Shown: in pieces, positions 57,642-64,000 of the stretch
How the letters are laid out: the number at the start of each line of letters is the position of its first letter
Position numbering within the stretch: the stretch's first letter is position 1
NCBI GenBank assembly: GCA_028641055.1
Contig: CM054061.1
Coordinates: 55,036,081 to 55,100,080 of the forward strand
DNA: 64,000 nucleotides
DNA from: Alopecurus myosuroides
Taxonomy: Eukaryota > Streptophyta > Magnoliopsida > Poales > Poaceae
Direction: 5' to 3'
Notes under the pieces: generated by a model
Database searches by the model: none
What the model was told of the DNA's origin: nothing
Seen by the model: the letters and a program-made list of their open reading frames with translations, nothing else
Position numbers and translations under genes: made by a program

Positions 57642-57667
57642 GGGCCGAACGGCTGGAGATGCCCTTA

Positions 57668-58671
57668 GTACGAGCGTACGACGACTGGTATCTCAAAGAT
57701 TCACACTCTTTGCAGTGGTGAAGAAAGTTTCACACTCTTTGTGTTCCTATCAGATTAACAGACGGTAAAACTCGTGATGTAGTGGTGACACTGTCAGTTT
57801 TGTTCTACTATAATCTTTTTATTTGGTTGTTCCTGCCAAAAAAATAAAATTGACGCCGAAGATCGAGCTTTCACCCACCCTGTACCGCGAGAGGCAGCGC
57901 GATCGGGCGAAAGCGATGCATGTGTGGTGCCGGAATCGCTTCCCTCGTCCTGCTGGCCCGGCATAGCACTATACTCGGCTGCACGGCTCACTGTCGCGGT
58001 GTCACCCTGCACTGGCCCGCGTCTGTCCAGGTGCGGCCATTGGAGAGCCCAGGAGATTCAGCGCCTCTCTGCTCGCCGCGGCCGGCCCCGATTCATCGAC
58101 GGAGTTGGCGCGCGAGTATCCTCAAGTTTCACACTCTTGTGCACTGTCAAAAATAGGCTGGAATTTTTCTCACTTGAACGGTTGGCGGTAACAGTTTGTG
58201 TGTGATGATATCGTGGAACTGGAATCCCTGAAATCTCGAGTCTGCCGGTAAAACTTGTTGCTGAGAAGCTTTCAAGTAGTACCGTGTCGGAGAGTGGCGG
58301 GGGAGCAGCTCGCGAAAGCGATGCACATGTGGTGTGGGAATCGTCTCTCTTGGCTGCACGGCAACACTGCTCGCTCTCAGTGTCCGCGTCACTCGCTGGC
58401 CCTCGTTCCCGTCCGGGTCCGGCCATTGGCGAGCCGAAGAGATTCCCGGTCCGCCTCCTCCCCGCTCGCCGCGGCCGCGGCCCGATTCATCGACGGAGAC
58501 GGGGCGACAAGTTGCGCACTGGCACGGTACCACCCGGCCCCGCGACAGGCCTAAAGAAAAAGAAATGAATCGAACGCCGGGCCCACCCAGATCCACCCCG
58601 GGATTCGTTTCGGCCACCGTGGCACTGACCCTCCCGCCGCGACGCCCGGCCATCTCCCCGTCGTTCCCGCG
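57668..58671 (+). promoter_or_regulatory. Upstream region of methyltransferase gene
   Basis: About 1 kb between H2 and the TATA box. It includes two diverged copies of a GC-rich block (57907-58104 and 58312-58498) and three TTCACACTCTT(G) motifs (about 57696, 57730 and 58126). No reading frame here looks real. Confidence 0.55.
57907..58498. repeat. Duplicated 190-200 bp promoter block
   Basis: Unit 1 (57907-58104) and unit 2 (58312-58498) both begin GCGAAAGCGATGCA, share TGTGGTG, GTGCGGCCATTGG/GTCCGGCCATTGG and GCTCGCCGCGGCC, and end GATTCATCGACGGAG. They are separated by about 207 bp. Confidence 0.85.
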
Positions 58672-58673
58672 GC

Positions 58674-58680
58674 TATAAAA
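58674..58680 (+). promoter_or_regulatory. TATA box of PEAMT gene
   Basis: TATAAAA lies in a GC-rich context (CGCGGCTATAAAACCCGCG), 157 bp before the upstream ORF, so transcription should start near 58705-58715. Confidence 0.8.
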
Positions 58681-58837
58681 CCCGCGACCCGTTCGCCGCA
58701 GATCAGCCACACACTCTTGGCACTCCACTGCATTCCACCATTACAGCCTTGGTTTCAGGAGGTTTTGGGCGAGTTTTTTCTGTGCTTAGTCCGTCCGCGC
58801 GCGCCGGCGTCGGGGGACTCGTTCTTGGGGTCGATAT

Positions 58838-58915
58838 ATGCAACAGAGGGGCCTCTCCAACAACCGCCGCTCACGCGGCTTCTCCCGATCCCGCCTCGCC
58901 GTCGAGGGAGCCTAA
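58838..58915 (+). CDS. Upstream ORF in PEAMT leader, 25 codons
   Basis: ATG 58838 to TAA 58913-58915 encodes a 25-residue Arg/Ser-rich peptide ending V-E-G-A. Plant phosphoethanolamine N-methyltransferase mRNAs, including Arabidopsis NMT1 (At3g18000), are known to carry an upstream ORF of about this size that lowers translation of the main frame when phosphocholine or choline is plentiful. Position, length and presence in an otherwise normal leader fit that role here. The peptide match itself was not checked by alignment. Confidence 0.7.
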   Translation: MQQRGLSNNRRSRGFSRSRLAVEGA

Positions 58916-59036
58916 ACACAAACACCACTCCAAAACGAACCCTAACGACATTTCCAACACACCCAGAAAAGAACTCGCTGTAAAGTGAACAATCCTCTGC
59001 CTCTGCCCCCTGTAGTAAAACCTCTGAAAGAAGAAG

Positions 59037-62000
59037 ATGGAGACCATAACCGTCGTCGAGAATGGTAACAGTCCGATCCATGAATTCCGTTTCTTCTCGT
59101 CTTCTTCTTCTTCTTGCTGTTGTTGGCCGCCGGATCGTGACGGGCGTGCCATTGCTGTTGCAGGGTTCGTGGAGGTGGAGCGGAAGGTGCAGAAGAGCTA
59201 CTGGGAGGAGCACTCCAGGGACCTCACCGTCGAGTCCATGATGCTCGACTCGCGCGCCAAGGACCTCGACAAGGAAGAAAGGCCCGAGGTACATAAACCA
59301 TTCCATGGATCCTCCCAGCCAAAAAAACAATCATCTCTCATTGTCGCCCTCTGGCCTTTTAAATTTGCGCCACCGTAAAGGCTGAGACTGCGACGGCCTG
59401 ACAGAGACGGGACTGGTGGCAGTTCGTCTCCGGCCGGCGCGCGGGCCCTGTCTGCTGCCAAATACACATATCAGTGTTAGCGTCAGGTTTTGCTGGACCA
59501 GAGGCTGACGGCCGGTGACGCTAGATTTTTTTTGTAGCATGTCCAAGAAAAAAAAATTTTACTCCCTGCTGTACTCACACGCACAAAGCTCCTGGGTTCG
59601 CTTCAGATTTCCATAAGATCGATTACGAGAGATAAGAAACTTCTACGCGTAGTAGTTACTATCTGTCGGGTTTCTGAAAGCACGACGGAGATCGCCTTTG
59701 GTCTGAAGAAATGTTGACAGGTAGCCAATGGCGTACCTGCATGGGATGGGAGGATTAGGCTGCGCGTGGGGGGAGCCGTACGCCCGTGTCAATCTCAATC
59801 TTAATTCATGATGATTGCAGATCCCGAATTATGTTTGATTGGTGTACCAATTAATGAAAACTTGCTACTTTTGGTGTTAGGACAAAGGAGCAAAAGTTGT
59901 GTTCAAGGTCGACTTTTTTTTTTGCGAAAACGCAAAATCTTTGTGTTTCATTGCATTGATAGAAACAGAGTACGTGCAAAACTATGGAGCAAATCGTACG
60001 TGGTTATATGCAGCACACCCTACATATAAATTCCACCAGCATCACCTAAATATCGAGAACATCTGAACATGTCACTTGCGGCGGGACTCGGTTGAAAAAA
60101 ATCCAACCCTTGTGTAGAATCTGATATTTTTCAGAAAACCAAACATAATATATCCCGACACCATTTTTGAACTTTTAGTCCAAACTGGCGTAATTTCAGT
60201 AAAAAAAAATAGTTCCGAAGTGTGCTGCTTCGAATTGTGACGGAGATTTCAAACTAAGGATAAAAACCGACCATTCCAAAGTGAGCTAATATTTCAGGAG
60301 AAAAGTAATTCTCAAATGCGCTTTGTTTTCAAAATTTGTCCAAAATTTCAAACTGTATAGAAGAATCTGAACAAATCACAGGCGACAGAGATTTACTTAA
60401 TTCTCAGACGACTTAGAATTAGCAAAACCGAAAAAAATAAGCTGACAATACTGTTTGGATTTTATCCCAGCCGGATAAACATTTCAGGATAAATTCTTAG
60501 CACTACTCAATTCCATCGAATGGTTAATAACTATACAAGAGGGAAAGCAAAATTGGGTGTGGGGACTTGGTCACATGCACAAAACGACTAGAGGCTTACA
60601 AGTTGCAACCACCACAGAGCAGAATAGATTCTTGGGCGCATCTGATGGGGTCTGGATGGGCCACCTCTTGGTCTCGCCGGAGCCGAAGAAGAGTCTGGCA
60701 CGACGGTTCTGTATTTGTTGCACGGGGAGGTAAAGGAAGATCTAGATAGGAAAGCTATATATCACCTCCGATCCCAGCTTCACTCGCTCACCGGATTTGG
60801 GGAGTGGAGGTGCAAAATGGTCTATTCAAGACCAAGAGCGGCCATCACCAAGTGGAAGTGTCCACTGACACATGATTAATTACATTAGGAATTTCGCAGA
60901 TTTTTTTTACATTGGGATGGATGCAACATATATATTATAACGTGGATCATAAAATGCAACTACTACTTTTTAATACAAAAATCAAGCACATAAACGATTC
61001 CTCTATAAACTATGGGCTATGAGGAGCAGGCTATGGCTCTTTCCCCCTCCCATGCAGTCGCTCTCAGTCTCTACCCACCACGATTCTCTGCTCTTTCAGC
61101 TCTCTAATGGCCACTGGCCATAGCATTCTTTTAATTCTTGGATTCTCTTGTCGCATAGCGTCATCATCACCATTGAGCACGTTGCTATTGCGCATCCACC
61201 GCGATCGGCCCCCCGATAAAAGGGAGGACCAGCTCGCCGTACCCATTGCCCACACGCGCACGCTCGACCAGTCGCCTCCGCCAGATCAAGAGATAGTCAC
61301 AGACTGAGCATGGCCGACGTAGAGCAGACGCGTGAGGAGGCACTGGCAGAGCTCGACCTCGAAACGGATCATGAAGCGGTGGGTGGGCGGCCGCGGCACT
61401 AGCCCCAAGCCCGGACACGGACACTGTCTTGTCACTCATTTTTAACTGTACAGCCTGGTAACTTTAGAGTGCTGATCTGAACTGCAGGTGCTGTCCATAC
61501 TCCCATCCTACGAGGGCAAGTCGGTGCTGGAGCTTGGCGCCGGCATCGGACGCTTCACCGGGGAGCTGGCCAAGGAGGCCGGCCACGTCCTGGCGCTGGA
61601 CTTCATCGACAGCGTGATCAAGAGGGTGAGCCGCCTCTCTTAGTCTGACGAAACACATTCCATGTACTCTGGTCCATGGTGCTCACTCCTCCGATCCGTC
61701 GCTTGTTGTCGCAGAACGAGGAGATCAATGGGCACATCCACCAGAACATCACCTTCAAGTGCGCCGACGTCATGTCGCCCGATCTCAAGATCGAGGACAA
61801 CTCCATCGACCTCGTCTTCTCCAACTGGCTGCTCATGTACCTCAACGACGAGGAGGTAATTCAAATCAGGCCACACTCTACAAATGATGCTCATGTTTGG
61901 AAAGAAATTGTTTTTCTTTAGTATTTTCACAGTGATTCTGAATCATAACTGTTACCCTCCTTCTACTGTAGGTTGAGAAGCTGATTGGCAGAATAGTGAA

Positions 62001-63846
62001 ATGGTTGAAGGTTGGTGGGCATATTTTCATCAGGGAATCTTGTTTCCACCAGTCTGGAGACTCCAAGAGGAAAGTGAACCCGACACACTACCGGGAGCCA
62101 AGGTTTTACACCAAGGTTGGCACTTGGCAGTCATTCTAAATCTGAACCTTTTTTCCTCTGTACTTTAAGTTGAAATCTGTTGTGCTGAAACTTTCTGAAC
62201 CCATTTCTCATTTTGTCAGACATGACAAATAAGTAACTGATTTATAATTTATGGCTGCAGTCTCCTAATTTTCATATTAATGGTGACTAATTCATTTTCA
62301 TCTATGAAAAATAGATATTCAAGGAATGCAACTCCTATGACCAAGAAGGGAACTCCTTTGAGCTCTCCCTGGTAACTTCCAAGTGCATTGGAGCTTATGT
62401 CAAAAGCAAGAAAAATCAAAACCAGGTACTTTCCTTTCCTTTGATGCACTCTCGGATCGGTTATATTCAAGGAAATATTACTGACAAAACATTGTGTCTG
62501 CATCACAGATATGCTGGCTATGGGAGAAGGTCAAGTCAACAGAAGACAAAGGCTTTCAGAGATTCCTGGACAATGTGCAGTACAAATCCAGTGGGATATT
62601 GCGCTATGAGCGTGTGTTTGGAGAGGGCTATGTTAGCACCGGTGGATTTGGTGAGCTGCCTAACTTCCTTTGTCCCACCACCAAATTTCAGTGATTTTTT
62701 TCCTTTGTTAAAACACTAAAGTTCAGTTATCCATTACACCATGCACTGTTGTTAACCACAATGCTTGTATCATAAATAACAGAGACCACAAAGGAATTTG
62801 TGGACAAGCTGGACCTGAAACCGGGCCAGAAGGTGCTCGATGTCGGATGCGGCATCGGTGGAGGCGACTTCTACATGGCTGAAACCTACGACGTCCATGT
62901 ACTCGGCATCGATCTCTCCATTAACATGGTTTCGTTTGCGATCGAGCGCGCCATCGGGCGCTCGTGCTCGGTCGAGTTTGAGGTTGCTGACTGCACCACC
63001 AAGGAGTACCCAGAGAACACATTCGATGTCATCTACAGCCGTGACACCATCCTTCACATTCAAGTATGTTCCACCGCATAGATTGTATTACTGTAATTCA
63101 CTATTTCTGCATCTAGATAATTGGTAACATTTGCAGATATAGCTCAAATAGTCCTGACAAGTGGTGTACTCTGTTTTACAGGACAAACCTGCTCTGTTCA
63201 GAAACTTCTTCAAGTGGCTGAAGCCTGGGGGCAAAGTCCTGATCAGTGACTACTGCAGAAACGCTGGGAAGCCATCAGAGGATTTTGGTGCATACATCAA
63301 GCAGCGTGGCTATGACCTCCATGATGTGAAGACCTATGGAAAGGTTTGCTTCCACAGTAAAATTTCCATATCAGCCAATCCAGTCGTTTTGGTTGGTCAA
63401 CAGTGAGAAGTATTCTAACCTCTGTTTACTCACCAATGCAGATGCTTGAGGATGCCGGTTTCCATGATGTCGTCGCCGAAGACCGCACCGACCAGGTTAT
63501 GCTCTTTCTGATCATACTCCTCCAAAAACAATTTTTCTGATACAATTTCTTCAGAGGCTAACATGATCATCACTGTCCCGTGCTGCTTTGTTTTCAGTTC
63601 CTGAGGGTGCTGGAGAGGGAGCTAGCTGAAACTGAGAAGAACAAAGAGGCTTTCCTGGCAGACTTCACCCAGGTGACTTTCTGAACCTTGTTTCATTGGT
63701 GCGTTTTTCATCTCTGGTTTCTCATCCATCCATCTATGATCTACCGCCAGGAGGACTATGACGACATCGTGAACGGATGGAGCGCAAAGCTGAAGCGGAG
63801 CTCCGCCGGCGAGCAGAAGTGGGGGCTGTTCATCGCGACCAAGTGA
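59037..63846 (+). CDS. PEAMT: Phosphoethanolamine N-methyltransferase, 12 exons, 498 aa
   Basis: The enzyme methylates phosphoethanolamine three times, using S-adenosylmethionine, to give phosphocholine for membrane lipid and glycine betaine synthesis. It acts in the cytosol. Exons: 59037-59064, 59164-59288, 61488-61625, 61715-61855, 61972-62115, 62315-62425, 62509-62650, 62783-63063, 63182-63343, 63442-63495, 63598-63672, 63751-63846. All are GT/AG and the frame is unbroken (1497 nt). Two tandem methyltransferase domains are visible: the first SAM site [10 protein letters not shown] (about residues 65-74) and the second [10 protein letters not shown] (295-304). The D-Y-C and final K-W-G-L-F-I-A-T-K are as in other cereal copies. 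498 residues is the usual plant length. The start is the only ATG before the conserved F-V-E-V-E-R-K block. Intron 2 is unusually long (2.2 kb). Confidence 0.96.
59289..61200 (+). other. PEAMT intron 2, first part
   Basis: AT-rich intronic DNA with no gene recognised. A T-tract with GCGAAAACGCAAAATC near 59910-59935 may be the end of a small transposon, but no inverted repeat or TSD was found. Confidence 0.5.
61214..61223 (+). promoter_or_regulatory. TATA-like box for possible internal promoter
   Basis: CGATAAAAGG lies 96-87 bases before the ATG at 61310, in a locally GC-rich stretch inside intron 2. That spacing fits a start site near 61245 and a short leader. Confidence 0.45.
61310..61378 (+). 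CDS. PEAMT: Candidate alternative first exon of PEAMT
   Basis: ATG 61310 opens exactly 23 codons ending at a GTGGGT donor (61379). Splicing from there to the exon 3 acceptor (61488) is in frame and would make a protein of 470 residues starting M-A-D-V-E-Q-T and then V-L-S-I-L-P. The isoform would lack the normal first 51 residues but keep both SAM domains. It is inferred from frame, splice sites and the TATA-like box. No transcript evidence is available. Confidence 0.5.
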
Positions 63847-63913
63847 TATCCGGCCAGCAAGTCAGCGACGCCACATGACGCAATGATCCGGAAGCAGAGC
63901 GGCTTCAGTTCGT

Positions 63914-63919
63914 AATAAA
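63914..63919 (+). terminator. PEAMT polyadenylation signal
   Basis: AATAAA (in GTAATAAATAAG) lies 68 bases after the stop codon. Confidence 0.65.
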
Positions 63920-64000
63920 TAAGAGAATCGGTGCTTGCTCGGTCAATCCTGCCGAGGCCATGCTACGTTGGTGTGATTGCCATTACAGTGGCCAGATTGG

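Larger units (their letters stand above)
55169..57664 (+). mobile_element. H2: PIF/Harbinger element, TSD TTA
   Basis: The terminal repeats are GGGCATCCTCAGCCGTCCCCC (from 55169) and the complement of GGGCATCTCCAGCCGTTCGG (ending 57664). TTA is duplicated at 55166-55168 and 57665-57667. The 2.5 kb element carries an ORF1-type gene only, with no DDE transposase, so it is non-autonomous. It lies between H1 and the methyltransferase promoter. Confidence 0.9.

Overview
The window looks like a Triticeae-type grass nuclear genome (wheat, barley or Aegilops relative). It holds two intact, intron-rich plant genes in a sea of nested retrotransposons and DNA transposons. No rRNA, tRNA, CRISPR array or prokaryote-style operon was seen. 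Most bases belong to transposable elements, and their order of insertion can be read from target-site duplications (TSDs) and interrupted reading frames.

Layout. (1) 1-30352 is a nest built on an old Copia element (C1, + strand, SIRE/Maximus-like by comparison with C2). C1 is split by three Ty3/gypsy Athila-like elements: E1 (1-8971, + strand, 5' end outside the window), E2 (10052-21457, - strand, complete, TSD ATCCT) and E3 (22444-28029, + strand, 3' end deleted). E1 itself carries a 2.0 kb Helitron (4641-6676). E2 carries a 5'-truncated LINE (16537-19747, TSD AAGTGAGAG). None of the three gypsy elements shows reverse transcriptase or integrase. (2) 30353-31054 is a PIF/Harbinger relic. (3) 32581-39126 is a 15-exon gene for an ANTH-domain clathrin-assembly protein (567 aa), with a Stowaway MITE in its last intron. 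(4) 40274-54312 is a PIF/Harbinger element (H1, TSD TAA) that landed in a tandemly duplicated segment of unknown origin. H1 is in turn split by a very young, complete Copia element (C2, 41698-53596, - strand, TSD GATGG) whose LTRs differ by only one substitution and one G. (5) 55169-57664 is a second Harbinger element (H2, TSD TTA). (6) 57668-63846 is a phosphoethanolamine N-methyltransferase gene (12 exons, 498 aa) with its promoter, an upstream ORF in the leader and a candidate alternative first exon.

How the parts work together. C2 has every part expected of a mobile Copia element: LTRs with a TATA box, an initiator-Met tRNA primer site, gag, a complete protease-integrase-RT-RNase H pol, and a polypurine tract. 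It also has a third gene, downstream of pol, that appears to be spliced. C1, although much older and not a close copy, has the same third gene with an intron at the corresponding place. In both elements a GC-rich repeat array sits upstream of both the LTR promoter and the third gene, but the array sequence differs between the two. This duplicated regulatory layout is the most unusual thing in the window. The methyltransferase gene shows layered control: a duplicated promoter block, a TATA box, a 25-codon upstream ORF, and a second TATA-like promoter plus in-frame first exon inside intron 2.

All coordinates come from reading the sequence by eye. Exon joins were checked for GT/AG borders and for reading-frame continuity, but no alignment or database search was run.
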